Positions 20,248-29,966 of a stretch of DNA of 64,000 bases are shown in pieces (the first letter of the stretch is position 1; the number at the start of each line of letters is the position of its first letter). This DNA is from Sphingopyxis solisilvae (GTDB taxonomy: Bacteria > Pseudomonadota > Alphaproteobacteria > Sphingomonadales > Sphingomonadaceae). Under the pieces are notes generated by a model that made no database searches, was not told the DNA's origin, and saw only the letters and a list, made by a program, of their open reading frames with translations. The position numbers were made by a program, and so were the translations under genes. The stretch is from contig NZ_JADKYM010000005.1 of NCBI RefSeq assembly GCF_015475875.1, forward strand, positions 1 through 64,000, given 5' to 3'.

Positions 20248-21057
20248 TTATTGCTGGACCTGCAATTGAACAACCAGATTTTCCTGCGCCGCACCATAAC
20301 GCATCCCCCGAACGGGCGCGGCATCGCGGTAATCGAGGCCGGTGGCAACCCGGATATAGCGCTGATCTGGCGAATGGCCGTTGCTGACGTCGAACCCGAT
20401 CCAGCCGATATGATCGAAATGCGCCTCGGCCCACGCGTGCGTGGCGTCCTGCTGCGTGCGGTCGTTCATCATCAGATAACCCGACACATAACGCGCCGGA
20501 TGGCCCAGATGGCGCATCGCGGCGATGAAGATATGCGCATGGTCCTGACATACCCCGCCTTCGCTGCCGAGCGCCTGTTCGGCGGTGGTTTCAGCATCGG
20601 TAAAGCCGATCCGGTACGCCAGCCGGTCGATGATCAGCGCCGACAGCGCATGCGCGCGTTCGATGTCGTTGGCATGGTCGCGGCCCAGCTGCGCGGTCAG
20701 CGCGCGCACTTGCCGCCCCGCGCGCGTGAGCGGGGTCGGGCGCAGGAAGATCCACAGCGGCATCGCGCCGCGGTGCGCGCCGATCACTCCGTCCCATGTC
20801 TCCAGTTCCACCGTGCCATGGCAACGGATCGTCAGCTCGGTCACCCCGCCATCGATCGCGATCAGGTCGACGCCGTTGCCGTGATGGTCGGTGTAATGCA
20901 GCTGCTGCGCGCCGCCCTCGATATCGATCGCCCAATCGACGATATGCTGCTGCCCCGGCCGGTCCTTGGGCGTCAGTTTGAGCTGCTGCAGCGCATATTT
21001 GACGGGCGCATCATATTGGTAGCGGGTGATATGTTCGACACGCAGTTTCATCGTCAT
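20248..21057 (-). CDS. Transglutaminase-like cysteine peptidase family protein (Anbu cluster)
   Basis: 269 residues. The N-terminal beta-rich domain (LRVEHITRYQYDAPV, about residues 4-100) precedes a transglutaminase core. The catalytic triad is visible: Cys in GGVCQDHAHIF, His in DATHAWAEA, and Asp in IGFDVSNGHSP. No signal peptide is seen, so it should act in the cytoplasm. It overlaps the alpha-E gene by four bases (ATGA at 21054-21057), which also decides the start over an in-frame ATG at 21051. A bond-making or bond-breaking action on peptides is likely; the substrate is unknown. Confidence 0.92.
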   Translation of the reverse strand: MTMKLRVEHITRYQYDAPVKYALQQLKLTPKDRPGQQHIVDWAIDIEGGAQQLHYTDHHGNGVDLIAIDGGVTELTIRCHGTVELETWDGVIGAHRGAMPLWIFLRPTPLTRAGRQVRALTAQLGRDHANDIERAHALSALIIDRLAYRIGFTDAETTAEQALGSEGGVCQDHAHIFIAAMRHLGHPARYVSGYLMMNDRTQQDATHAWAEAHFDHIGWIGFDVSNGHSPDQRYIRVATGLDYRDAAPVRGMRYGAAQENLVVQLQVQQ

Positions 21058-21995
21058 TCCACAAACCGGTAGTCGCGCTCGACCTGCCGCGCGAGGTTGG
21101 CGGTATCGCGCAGGAAACCGGTCACATATTGGTGCAATCCGCCGTCAAAGATCGACTGGATCGGGGCATTAAGTTTGTCATGGACCAGCGCGTACGCCAT
21201 TCGCCGCGCTTCGGTTTCCTCGCCATAATGACGCTGCAGCTCGTTCAGGTGATTTTCCATCCGTTCGCTGCAAAAGGTCAGGCTGCGCGGCATCTGGCGA
21301 TAGAGGATCAGGAACTCCGCGATCTTCAATGCGCTGATCTCTGCCCCATAGAGCCAGCGATAGGCGCGGTGCGCCGATACCGAGCGCAGGATCGTTTCCC
21401 ACTGCACATTGTCGATCGAAGTGCCGATATGCGCGACCGACGGCAGCAATAGGTAGTATTTCACGTCGAGGATGCGCGCGGTGTTGTCGGCACGTTCGAG
21501 ATAGGTACCGAGCAGCGCAAAATGATAGCCGTCGTTGCGCAGCATCGTGCCGTTCAGCGCGCCGCGTACCTGCGCGCTTTGCTGACGGATCGTCGTCAGC
21601 ACATCGGGCAGGTCGTCCTCGCGCACCTGCCGCTTGAGCAGCGCGACGAGCGTCATCCAGCTGGTGTTGACCGCCTCCCACGTCTCGCGGGTCAGCGCGG
21701 TTCGCGCGGTCCGGGCATTGTCGCGCGCCTGCCGGATCACCGACAAGATGCTCGACGGGTTGGCAGGATCGCGGAGCAGAAAATCGATTACCCGCGCCGA
21801 GCTGTAGTCGCCATGCGCGGCCTGAAACGCCTGATTGACCCCCGCGGTCACCAGCACCGATTTCCATTCGGCGGCCGCGGTCTGCGACCGGGTCAGTGCG
21901 ATGCGAAACCCTGCGTCGATCAGGCGCGCATTGTTTTCGCTGCGCTCCAGGTAGCGCGCCATCCAGAAGAGGCTGCCTGCGGTTTTGCCTAGCAT
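21054..21995 (-). CDS. Alpha-E domain-containing protein (Anbu cluster)
   Basis: 313 residues, almost wholly alpha-helical. The opening LFWMARYLERSENNARLID and the later GTYLERADNTARILDV are the two signature repeats of the alpha-E family, each with an ER(S/A)(E/D)N motif. The biochemical role is not known; the family is found with circularly permuted ATP-grasp and transglutaminase-like proteins. It overlaps the transglutaminase gene by four bases. Between it and the upstream ATP-grasp gene is a family 1 repeat (22027-22108). Confidence 0.92.
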   Translation of the reverse strand: MLGKTAGSLFWMARYLERSENNARLIDAGFRIALTRSQTAAAEWKSVLVTAGVNQAFQAAHGDYSSARVIDFLLRDPANPSSILSVIRQARDNARTARTALTRETWEAVNTSWMTLVALLKRQVREDDLPDVLTTIRQQSAQVRGALNGTMLRNDGYHFALLGTYLERADNTARILDVKYYLLLPSVAHIGTSIDNVQWETILRSVSAHRAYRWLYGAEISALKIAEFLILYRQMPRSLTFCSERMENHLNELQRHYGEETEARRMAYALVHDKLNAPIQSIFDGGLHQYVTGFLRDTANLARQVERDYRFVE

Positions 21996-22026
21996 GCGCG
22001 CATTCCCGCGCGACGCCCGCTACCCT

Positions 22027-22108
22027 CGTCATTGCGCGGAGCGAAGCGACGCGGCAATCCAGCGTGGCGTAAACCGCTCTGGATTGCTTCGCTTCGCTCG
22101 CAATGACG
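22027..22108. repeat. Family 1 palindromic repeat, copy 3
   Basis: An 82-base copy lying between the ATP-grasp stop and the alpha-E start, inside what is otherwise one same-strand gene run. A hairpin here could lower read-through into the three downstream Anbu-cluster genes or mark an mRNA processing point. Confidence 0.92.
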
Positions 22109-22131
22109 AACCAAGGACGGAACCGCGCCCA

Positions 22132-23571
22132 TCAATCCTCCAACACCCACGTATCCTTGGTCCCGCCGCCTTGGCTCGAATTGACCACCAGCGACCCCCG
22201 CGTCATCGCAACGCGTGTCAATCCGCCCGGGGTGATCGTGATCCCCTGCGGCGACATCAATACGAAGGGCCGAAGGTCGACGTGGCGTGGTGCCAGCCCC
22301 TTTTTTGTGAAGATCGGCACGGTCGACAGCGACAGCGTCGGCTGCGCTATATAATTGCCGGGGTTAGCTTCCAGCTTGGCGCGGAATGCCGCCAGCTCCT
22401 TCTTGCTCGCCGCAGGGCCGACCAGCATCCCGTAACCGCCCGATCCGTGGACTTCCTTGACCACCAGTTCGGGCAGTCGGTCGAGCACTTCGCGCAGATG
22501 CTCGGGCTCCGAACAGCGCCACGTCGGCACATTGGGCAGCAGCGCCTTTTCGCCGGTATAAAATTCGATGATGTCGGGCATGTAGCTGTACAGCGCCTTG
22601 TCATCGGCGATGCCCGTTCCCGGTGCGTTGGCGATCGTGATGCCGCCCGCGCGATAAACGTCCCAGATCCCCGGCACGCCAAGCATCGAATCGGGACGGA
22701 AATTCAGCGGATCGAGGAAATCGTCGTCGACGCGCCGATAGAGCACGTCGATCGCCTTATACCCCTGCGTCGTGCGCATCGCGACGCGACCATCAACGAC
22801 GCGCAGATCATGTCCCTCGACCAGTTCGGCACCCATATGGTCGGCCAGGAAACTATGTTCATAATAAGCGCTGTTGTGGATGCCCGGGGTCAGCACCGCG
22901 ACCGTCGGCGTCCCGCCGCAGGCGGGCGGCGCGCAGGCGGCGAGCGATTTGAGCAGGTTGATCGGATAATCGCTGACCTCCCGCACCGGTACTTTGGCAA
23001 ACAGCTCGGGAAACATCTGGAGCATCGTTTCGCGATTTTCGAGCATGTACGACACGCCCGACGGGGTGCGGGCATTGTCCTCGAGCACGTAAAATTCGTT
23101 AGCGCCGGTGCGCACGATGTCCGTACCGCTGATGTGGGTATAGATGCCGCCGGGCGGATCGAGCCCCATCATCATCGGCAGGAACGCCGCGTTTCCGGCG
23201 ATCAGGTCGGTCGGCACCCGCCCGGCGCGCAAAATCTCCTGCCGGTGATAGATGTCGTAAAGGAAGGCGTTGAGCGCGCGCACGCGTTGTTCGATGCCGC
23301 GCGACAGGCGGCGCCATTCGCTGGCGGAAATGATCCGCGGCACGACATCGAACGGGATCAGCCGCTCATCGCCGTCGACGGCGCCATAGACGTTGAAAGT
23401 AATCCCCGTGGTACGGAACAGCGCCTCGGCCTGCACCGCCTTGTGCTGGATGCGCGCGACATCTTCGGCTTCGAACCACCCGCAATATTCACGGTAGGGC
23501 GGCCGGGTTTCGCCCTCCTGGCTGTTCATTTCGTCAAAAAAGGAAATGCGCCTGCCCTTTCCACGCAACAT
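22132..23571 (-). CDS. Circularly permuted ATP-grasp protein (Anbu cluster)
   Basis: About 479 residues. It belongs to the permuted ATP-grasp type 2 family (FDEMNSQEGETRPPY, RLIPFDVVPRII, VLEDNARTPSGVSYMLENR, GIADDKALYSYMPDIIEFY, VVKEVHGSGGYGMLVGP). Such proteins ligate amino acids or peptides using ATP; here it probably works with alpha-E and transglutaminase-like partners. The start is uncertain: ATG 23571 is used, but 23529 and a TTG at 23688 are also in frame and none has a convincing ribosome site. It is the first gene of the Anbu cluster. Confidence 0.9.
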   Translation of the reverse strand: MLRGKGRRISFFDEMNSQEGETRPPYREYCGWFEAEDVARIQHKAVQAEALFRTTGITFNVYGAVDGDERLIPFDVVPRIISASEWRRLSRGIEQRVRALNAFLYDIYHRQEILRAGRVPTDLIAGNAAFLPMMMGLDPPGGIYTHISGTDIVRTGANEFYVLEDNARTPSGVSYMLENRETMLQMFPELFAKVPVREVSDYPINLLKSLAACAPPACGGTPTVAVLTPGIHNSAYYEHSFLADHMGAELVEGHDLRVVDGRVAMRTTQGYKAIDVLYRRVDDDFLDPLNFRPDSMLGVPGIWDVYRAGGITIANAPGTGIADDKALYSYMPDIIEFYTGEKALLPNVPTWRCSEPEHLREVLDRLPELVVKEVHGSGGYGMLVGPAASKKELAAFRAKLEANPGNYIAQPTLSLSTVPIFTKKGLAPRHVDLRPFVLMSPQGITITPGGLTRVAMTRGSLVVNSSQGGGTKDTWVLED

Positions 23572-23703
23572 CAAGGTCGGTGCCGCACCAAAGATACGGC
23601 CGTTTTCGTTCCAACTGCTGCGTCGCCCGCCGACTACATGGCCACCGAGCTTATTCCGCGATGCTAGCACCGCCGTTCGGGAAGGCAAGGGGACAAAAAA
23701 GCG

Positions 23704-24438
23704 TTAGAAACCAAATAACAAACGAATTGCAACGACCCCGACGAGCACAGCCGTCAACCGCCGGATCAGCGTCGCCGGCCCGCTTTTGACCGCAAGCTGC
23801 GTGCCGATCGCACCACCGATCAGCACCGCCACCAACAGCGGCCAATGACCTGCCGCCGCGGCAACCATCGCGCCGCCCTGCCCCTTGATCAGCTGGCCGG
23901 TGAGCCCGAACAGGCTGTTGACGAGGATGAACAGGCTCGCGGTCGCCGCCACCGACCGCTCCTCGGCCCAGCGGACGAGATGCAGGATCGGGGCGAGGAA
24001 GACGCCGCCGCCGATCCCGACCACGCCCGCGAGATAGCCGAGCGCCGCCGCGATCGGCAGCAACAGCATAGGCGACAGTTTGGCCGGTCTGGCCGTCCGC
24101 GGCTGGACCAACAGCGCCAGCGCCGAAGCGAGCAGCGACAGGCCGAGCAGCGTGACCAGCACGCCCTGCTTCACCGGGGTCAATCCGCCCAGAAAAGCCA
24201 GCGGGGCGGCGCCCGCGACCAGCGGCAGCGCCTTTGCCCATGGCATCACACCAGCGCGCGCGAAGCGGATCGTCCCGCCGCTGACCACGACCACGTTGCA
24301 TGCCAGGCTGATCGCCGGGACCAGCCCGACTGCAACCCCGCCCAGCAACAGCAGCGCCGTATATGTCGATCCGCCGCCAAAGCCGACCGCAGCATAGAGC
24401 AATGCGGTCAAGCCAAAGAGCGCGGCGAGCCCGGTCAT
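23704..24438 (-). CDS. TSUP/TauE-SafE family sulfite/anion permease
   Basis: 244 residues and about eight membrane spans, the normal size for TSUP transporters. The duplicated glycine-rich motifs AVGFGGGSTYTALLLL and AGVVGIGGGVFLAPIL are diagnostic. Predicted to carry sulfite, sulfoacetate or another organic anion across the inner membrane; the substrate cannot be told from sequence and no sulfur genes are adjacent. It begins 15 bases after the secA stop on the same strand, so it may be read through from secA. Confidence 0.9.
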   Translation of the reverse strand: MTGLAALFGLTALLYAAVGFGGGSTYTALLLLGGVAVGLVPAISLACNVVVVSGGTIRFARAGVMPWAKALPLVAGAAPLAFLGGLTPVKQGVLVTLLGLSLLASALALLVQPRTARPAKLSPMLLLPIAAALGYLAGVVGIGGGVFLAPILHLVRWAEERSVAATASLFILVNSLFGLTGQLIKGQGGAMVAAAAGHWPLLVAVLIGGAIGTQLAVKSGPATLIRRLTAVLVGVVAIRLLFGF

Positions 24439-24453
24439 TGCGTCAGAGCAGAA

Positions 24454-27189
24454 TCAAATCTGTCCGTGGCAATGCTTGTATTTGCGGCCCGAACCGCAGG
24501 GGCACGGCGCGTTACGGCTGATCTCCAGTGAGGCGTAGGGATTTTCGCCCTCCGGCATGTCGGGCCGCGGGATCTGCATCGGGGGCAGCGTGTTGGCAAT
24601 CACGCCCAGTCCGCCGCTGTCGATGTCGGCGCTGTTGTCCTCACCCGTGAACGGATCGATGTGCGTGGTCAGGAAATCGGGCAGGTCGGGCAGCGGCATC
24701 GGCTCGGGCTCTTCAAAGCGCAGGTCGATGCGTGCGACGGTGCGCGTCACATCCTCGCGGATGTTCGACAGCATGCGCTCAAACAGCGCAAAGGCTTCCT
24801 GCTTATACTCGTTGATCGGCTGTTTCTGGGCATAAGCGCGCAGGAAGATCGCCTGACGCAGCGCGTCAAGCGTCGCCAGATGGTCCTTCCAGTGATGGTC
24901 GAGCGTCTGGAGCAGGACCGATTTTTCGATGCCCTTCCACGTATCCGGATCGACCGTCGCCGCCTTTTCGGCGGCGGTCGCGTCGGCCATCGCCTGAAGC
25001 CGTTCCTCGAAGATTTCGGGATCGACCGCGTCTTCCTGCATCCAGTCGTCGATCGGCGGGTTGAGGTCGAGGATATTGGCGACGCGTTCCTTCATCGTTT
25101 CGATATCCCATTGTTCGGGATAGCTGCCCGGCGGGCAGGCGTCGGCGACGATGGCGTTGACCGTTTCGGCGCGCATTGCTGTCATCACCTCGTCAACCGT
25201 CTCGCTGTCGATGATTTCGCCGCGCTGTTCGTAAATGACCTTGCGCTGGTCATTCATGACATTGTCATATTCGACGACCTGCTTGCGGATATCGTAATTG
25301 CGCGCCTCGACCTTCTTTTGCGCGGTCTCGATCGCTTTCGACAGCCACTTCGACCCGATCGCCTCGCCATCCTCCAAGTTCTTGTTCATCATCTTGGAAA
25401 ACAGCGTGTCGGGACCGAAGATGCGCAGCAGATCGTCGTCGAGACACAGGTAGAATTTCGACAGGCCGGGGTCGCCCTGACGCCCCGAACGACCGCGCAG
25501 CTGGTTGTCGATACGACGGCTTTCATGGCGTTCGGTAGCGAGCACGAACAGCCCGCCCGCGGCCTTCACCGCCTCGCGCTCGGCCGCGACCTCAGCCTTG
25601 ATCCGCTCGACCGCGGCGTCGCGCTCGGGGCCGGCGGGCATGTCCTTGAGCTCGTCGTCGATGCGGAATTCTTCATTACCGCCCAATTTGATGTCGGTAC
25701 CGCGGCCCGCCATGTTCGTCGCGATGGTCACCGCGCCGCTGCGGCCGGCCTGCGCGACGATATGCGCCTCGCTTTCGTGGAAACGCGCGTTGAGGACGCT
25801 GTGCGCCACCCCTTCCTTTTCGAGGAAGGACGAGAGCAGCTCGGACTTTTCGATCGATACGGTGCCCACGAGCACCGGCTGGCCGCGTTCGTTGGCCTCG
25901 CGGATCGTCTTGGCGATCGCGCCGAACTTGTCGGTGATATTTTTGTAAAACTCGTCTTCCTCGTCGATCCGCGCGATCGGACGGTTCGTGGGAATGGTGA
26001 CGACGTTCATCTTGTAGATGTCGAAAAATTCGGCGGCTTCGGTCGCCGCGGTGCCAGTCATCCCCGAAAGCTTGGGGTACATGCGGAAATAATTCTGGAA
26101 AGTGATCGAGGCGAGGGTCTGGTTCTCGGGTTCGATCTGCACGCCTTCCTTCGCCTCGACCGCCTGGTGCAGGCCGTCGGACCAGCGGCGCCCGTCCATC
26201 ATGCGGCCGGTAAATTCGTCGATGATGACGACCTTGCCGTCCTTGACGATATAATCGGTGTCGATGCGGAACATCTGGATCGCTTTCAGCGCCTGGTTGA
26301 CGTGATGGACGACCTGGGTGTTTTCGATGTCGTACAGGTTGCTGCCCTGGAGCAGCCCGGCATCCTCGAGCAGCCGCTCGACATGCTCGGTACCTTCCTC
26401 GGTCAGGCTGATCGATTTGGACTTTTCGTCCTTCTCATAATCCTCGTCGGTCAGCTGCAGGACGACATCGTTGACGCGGATATAAAGTTCCGACTTGTCG
26501 TCGGTCGGACCGGAGATGATCAGCGGGGTGCGCGCTTCGTCGATCAGGATCGAATCGACCTCGTCGACGATGCCGAAATTGAACGGCCGGTGGACCATCT
26601 GCTGGCGGTCGAACTTCATATTGTCGCGCAGATAATCGAACCCCAGCTCGTTGTTCGTGGCATAGGTGATGTCGCTGTTATAGGCGTCGCGGCGTTGTAT
26701 CTCGTTCAGATTGGGTACGATGATTCCGGTCGTCAGACCCAGGAAGCCATAGACGGCCCCCATCCATTCGGCGTCGCGGCGGGCGAGATAGTCGTTCACC
26801 GTCACGACGTGGACGCCCTTGCCTTCCAATGCGTTGAGGTAGCAGGGCAGCGTCGCCATCAGCGTCTTGCCCTCGCCCGTCGCCATCTCGGCGATCTCGC
26901 CGCGATGCAGGACGACGCCGCCGATCATCTGCACGTCGAAATGGCGCATCCCCAGCGTGCGCACCGCCGCCTCGCGCACGGTGGCAAAGGCTTCGGGCAG
27001 GATGTCGTCGAGCGTCTCGCCCGCCGCCAGCCGCTCACGGAACTTTGCCGTCTGCGCCTGCAATCCGGCGTCGTCGAGCGCCTGCATCGCAGGCTCGAAA
27101 GCGTTGATCTTGTCGACGATCTTGCGGATCGAGTTGACATAACGGTCGTTGGACGAGCCGAACAGGCTCTTGGCAAGGCCGGAGAACAT
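24454..27189 (-). CDS. secA: Preprotein translocase ATPase SecA
   Basis: 911 residues, full length. The motor that pushes preproteins through SecYEG. NBD1 Walker A is [14 protein letters not shown], the DEAD-like [16 protein letters not shown] follows, and [12 protein letters not shown] and the [11 protein letters not shown] segment mark NBD2. The C-terminus has a zinc-binding [13 protein letters not shown] tail for SecB and ribosome contact. Upstream (27190-27292) is a 100-base gap with AT-rich stretches that could hold the promoter. Confidence 0.98.
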   Translation of the reverse strand: MFSGLAKSLFGSSNDRYVNSIRKIVDKINAFEPAMQALDDAGLQAQTAKFRERLAAGETLDDILPEAFATVREAAVRTLGMRHFDVQMIGGVVLHRGEIAEMATGEGKTLMATLPCYLNALEGKGVHVVTVNDYLARRDAEWMGAVYGFLGLTTGIIVPNLNEIQRRDAYNSDITYATNNELGFDYLRDNMKFDRQQMVHRPFNFGIVDEVDSILIDEARTPLIISGPTDDKSELYIRVNDVVLQLTDEDYEKDEKSKSISLTEEGTEHVERLLEDAGLLQGSNLYDIENTQVVHHVNQALKAIQMFRIDTDYIVKDGKVVIIDEFTGRMMDGRRWSDGLHQAVEAKEGVQIEPENQTLASITFQNYFRMYPKLSGMTGTAATEAAEFFDIYKMNVVTIPTNRPIARIDEEDEFYKNITDKFGAIAKTIREANERGQPVLVGTVSIEKSELLSSFLEKEGVAHSVLNARFHESEAHIVAQAGRSGAVTIATNMAGRGTDIKLGGNEEFRIDDELKDMPAGPERDAAVERIKAEVAAEREAVKAAGGLFVLATERHESRRIDNQLRGRSGRQGDPGLSKFYLCLDDDLLRIFGPDTLFSKMMNKNLEDGEAIGSKWLSKAIETAQKKVEARNYDIRKQVVEYDNVMNDQRKVIYEQRGEIIDSETVDEVMTAMRAETVNAIVADACPPGSYPEQWDIETMKERVANILDLNPPIDDWMQEDAVDPEIFEERLQAMADATAAEKAATVDPDTWKGIEKSVLLQTLDHHWKDHLATLDALRQAIFLRAYAQKQPINEYKQEAFALFERMLSNIREDVTRTVARIDLRFEEPEPMPLPDLPDFLTTHIDPFTGEDNSADIDSGGLGVIANTLPPMQIPRPDMPEGENPYASLEISRNAPCPCGSGRKYKHCHGQI

Positions 27190-27292
27190 CGAAAATTCCT
27201 TGGAAAATATGGAAAAATCGCGGCACTACGGCCGCAGAAAACTTTACCCCGCGATGGGGAAGGCGCGCCACGACGGGCGCGAAAACATTTGT

Positions 27293-27565
27293 CTATTCGA
27301 GCGCGCGGTCGCTGCCGGTCAACAGACCGGGAAGATGCGTGGGCGGCGCCTTGCGCGGCTTGCGGTCCGACGGACCGCTGCTGCTCCGCCGGGTCGGCGC
27401 GGTTGCAGTCGGGCGCCGCTCGGCGTCGCCGGCTTCGGCCTGCCCGGCTTTGTCGGCAAGCAGGACGAGCGACCCCATCGCCACCGGAACGGCAGGCGCG
27501 GCCGCGGCCCGGTCGGCTGTCGCCAGACCGGTCAGCAAAGCCAAAAGGGTCAGCAGTAACCGCAA
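27293..27565 (-). CDS. Small putative exported protein
   Basis: 90 residues from a TTG at 27565 that has AGGGG 7 bases upstream; there is no ATG in the frame. The first 23 residues (RLLLTLLALLTGLATADRA) look like a signal peptide. The rest is Ala/Pro/Arg/Ser-rich and probably unstructured. No family was recognised. It lies 103 bases upstream of secA on the same strand; secM-like regulation of SecA is possible in principle, but no arrest motif is seen. Coding status is moderate. Confidence 0.4.
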   Translation of the reverse strand: MRLLLTLLALLTGLATADRAAAAPAVPVAMGSLVLLADKAGQAEAGDAERRPTATAPTRRSSSGPSDRKPRKAPPTHLPGLLTGSDRALE

Positions 27566-27763
27566 GTAGAGCCCCTGTTATCGTCCGGAGCGGAAATATT
27601 GCACCCCGTTCCCTGAACATAGGGTGAAAGCGGCGTTCCGTCTAGGGGGCGCGGTCCGTGCGGAACCGGGCAATTGGCTGCACAGTCAGCCTTTGTCGGG
27701 GGCACCCTTCCCACTCGTACCCGAGGAAATGGTTGCAAAGCCCCATCCGGTCGGCGGCGCCCA

Positions 27764-28279
27764 TTAGCCCAACTCCGAATTCAGCCCTTTCACTTCAATC
27801 AAAAAGCTTTTCGGTTTCTTGAACAACTTGCTCTTGTGATTGACCCTGAGCCCGACGACTTCGGCCAGTTCCATCACGAAATGGACGCAATTGCGCTTAT
27901 TCAGACTGTAGCTCGGCTGTTCGCGGTCGCGCCATTCGGCGACCTTGGCCATCAGCCGCGCATAGGTCGCATCGTCGATCGTCACGTCGAACTGGCGGTC
28001 GCTCTTGGCAATATAGTCGGGCTTCGACGTCTGCACCTCGCCTTTCACCGATCCCAGCAGGATCGCCGGGCCGACCGAGGTGGCGGTGAAACCGTAATTG
28101 GCGTCGATCACCTCGCCCGTTGCATCGAGCCGTCCCTTCAAGACGATGAACGCGTGCGGGAAGCGGTCGCCGAAATCATGGCTGTAAAAGCTGACCACCA
28201 CCTCGGCGCGTGCCGGGGCAGTCAGTCCGGCGCAAAAGAGCAACAGGAACAGGAGGATCAGGCGGAGGCCGCGGGTCAT
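27764..28279 (-). CDS. Exported protein with permuted NlpC/P60 (LRAT-like) cysteine motif
   Basis: 171 residues from ATG 28279. The signal peptide is MTRGLRLILLFLLLFCAG with cleavage near ARA. A His in FPHAFIVLKG is followed about 85 residues later by NKRNCVHFV. That His-then-Cys order and the NCxHF motif are as in LRAT/YiiX-type permuted papain-like enzymes, which suggests an acyltransferase or amidase acting in the periplasm. It has no close functional neighbour. The enzyme assignment is inferred from the two motifs only; the longer upstream frame was rejected because it reads antisense through the SDR gene. Confidence 0.75.
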   Translation of the reverse strand: MTRGLRLILLFLLLFCAGLTAPARAEVVVSFYSHDFGDRFPHAFIVLKGRLDATGEVIDANYGFTATSVGPAILLGSVKGEVQTSKPDYIAKSDRQFDVTIDDATYARLMAKVAEWRDREQPSYSLNKRNCVHFVMELAEVVGLRVNHKSKLFKKPKSFLIEVKGLNSELG

Positions 28280-28342
28280 TGCCGCTCTCTTAGCCAGCGG
28301 CACACGGCCTTGCCAAGCCGCGATTGCTGCTTGACCCCGACA

Positions 28343-28362
28343 TCGACTTTGCATCAAGTCGA
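28343..28362. promoter_or_regulatory. Inverted repeat upstream of SDR gene
   Basis: Arms TCGACTT and AAGTCGA flank a 6-base spacer, 26 bases before the SDR start codon. The size suits a dimeric repressor such as TetR, but no regulator is next to it. Operator function is tentative. Confidence 0.35.
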
Positions 28363-28387
28363 ACTGACAAGGATGTAAGGAGGGGGC

Positions 28388-29191
28388 ATGGCGCGGAAGG
28401 CAATATTTATCACCGGCGGCGGGTCGGGCATCGGCCGCGCCGTCGCGCGCCACTTTGCCGGGCAAGGCTGGTTTGTCGGCATCGCCGATGTCAATGCACA
28501 GGGGATCGACGAAACCGCCGCGCTGCTTCCCGATGGTGCCTCGTCGCGCCACGTGATGGACGTCCGCGACCGCGATCAATGGGCCGCCGCGCTCGACGCC
28601 TTTGCGGCGCAAAGCGGCGGGCGGCTCGACGTCCTGTTCAACAACGCCGGGATCGGATCGGGCGGGCAGTTTGCCGACATGCCGCCCGAAGAAGCCGACC
28701 GGCTGATCGCGATCAATTTCGGCGGGGTGGTCAACGGCATTTATAGCGCGTTGCCGCTGCTGCGCGCGACGCCGGGGTCGGCCATTCTCAACACCGGCTC
28801 CGCATCGGGCTTTTACGGGGTGGGCGGTCTGGCGGTCTATTCGGCAACCAAATTTGCCGTCCGCGGGCTGACCGAAGGACTCGAGATCGAATTTGCCAAA
28901 TATGGCATCAAGGTCCGTTCGCTGATGCCGGGTTTCATCGACACCCCGCTGCTCGACCAGGTGAGCGCCGACAGCAACGAACCCGCGCGCAACCGCCTGT
29001 CGGCCAGCGGGTTCGAAATTTCGCCGGTCGAGGATGTCGCGCGCGCCGCCTGGGAAGCCGTCCACGGGACGCGCGTCCATGTTCCGGTGGGCAAGATGGC
29101 ACGGCGGCTGGCGCGGCTCGCGCGCTGGTTTCCCGGCCTTATCGCCCGCCAGTCGAAAAAGGTCGACGGGTTGGGGGCGGCGACGCCCTGA
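28388..29191 (+). CDS. Short-chain dehydrogenase/reductase
   Basis: 267 residues with a classical SDR fold: cofactor motif TGGGSGIG, NNAG at FNNAGIG, catalytic Ser in NTGSASG, and YSATK with catalytic Tyr and Lys. The Asp after the second strand (IADVNA) favours NAD(H). The C-terminal part carries RLARLARWFPGLIARQ, a short amphipathic or hydrophobic tail that may touch the membrane. A strong AGGAGG lies just before the ATG. The substrate is unknown, and the gene appears to stand alone. Confidence 0.92.
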   Translation: MARKAIFITGGGSGIGRAVARHFAGQGWFVGIADVNAQGIDETAALLPDGASSRHVMDVRDRDQWAAALDAFAAQSGGRLDVLFNNAGIGSGGQFADMPPEEADRLIAINFGGVVNGIYSALPLLRATPGSAILNTGSASGFYGVGGLAVYSATKFAVRGLTEGLEIEFAKYGIKVRSLMPGFIDTPLLDQVSADSNEPARNRLSASGFEISPVEDVARAAWEAVHGTRVHVPVGKMARRLARLARWFPGLIARQSKKVDGLGAATP

Positions 29192-29212
29192 CGCGGGACG
29201 ACCGCTACCCGA

Positions 29213-29923
29213 TCATTTCCCTGTCCCGCACGATACCGATCCGGTGCCGATGTTGCGCACGGTGCAGACCGGCCTGCCACGCACAACCGTCTTTCCGACG
29301 CCGCGCGCCGTGACCGACGCGGTTTTCAGAGCGTGGAGACGATGCTCGCCCGCGCCTTCGCCGTCAAAGACCAGCGCGTCGATAGCCAGCGCGTCGGCAT
29401 CGAACAGACCCGCACCCGACAGTGTCATCTGCGCCTGTTTGGTCGTGCCCGCCAATGTCATTGTGCCGTTGCCGATCATTGCCACCGACAGGCGATCGCT
29501 CTCGACCTTGCCGACCGACAGCGTCCCTGGCCCACGCAGGCCAATCGTGACGCGATTGCCTTTCATTCGGTCGATGCGCAACGATCCCGCCCCACCCATC
29601 GTTGCCGACCGCAGATTGGCGGCGTTGATGCGGATCGTCACCGCCCCGCGCGGCGCCCGGCGGCTTTCATCCCCCGCGAACCGGCGCTCGCCGATGACGA
29701 GGCGTCCGTCGCGCGCCTCTATGCTCAGCCGGTCGAGCGCGTCCTGCGGCCCCGTCGCCACGGCACCGACCGGTGCGCGCGTGGTCACCTCGATCGCATA
29801 ATCGGCGTTGACCTCGATCGCGTCGAAGCCGGTCAGCCCGAAGCGCTTTTCGGCGGCAATCGCCGGAGTTGTGGCGATCAGGGCGGCAGCCGCCAGCGTG
29901 GCGGCGCGAAGATAGGTAATCAT
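29213..29923 (-). CDS. DUF2807 (head GIN domain) exported protein
   Basis: 236 residues from ATG 29923. Signal peptide MITYLRAATLAAAALIATTPAIA. The body is a right-handed beta-helix-like DUF2807 domain: repeated short strands with Gly/Thr/Asp turns (FDAIEVNADYAIEVTT, GAGSLRID, GPGTLSVGKV). Two Cys near the end (VCTVRNIGTGSVSC) may form a disulfide. Function of the family is unknown. A second DUF2807 gene lies directly upstream on the same strand with 43 bases between, so the two are likely paralogous partners in one operon. Confidence 0.85.
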   Translation of the reverse strand: MITYLRAATLAAAALIATTPAIAAEKRFGLTGFDAIEVNADYAIEVTTRAPVGAVATGPQDALDRLSIEARDGRLVIGERRFAGDESRRAPRGAVTIRINAANLRSATMGGAGSLRIDRMKGNRVTIGLRGPGTLSVGKVESDRLSVAMIGNGTMTLAGTTKQAQMTLSGAGLFDADALAIDALVFDGEGAGEHRLHALKTASVTARGVGKTVVRGRPVCTVRNIGTGSVSCGTGK

Positions 29924-29966
29924 GGTGCCGCCATAACCCGTCCGGGCGGACGGCACCAGCATTGCC

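Noticed and set aside
24661..27627. 988-codon open frame on the plus strand opposite secA
   Set aside because: Antisense to a full-length secA; the composition is that of a high-GC shadow frame (many Arg/Asp/Val/Leu, no domain) and it has no ribosome site.
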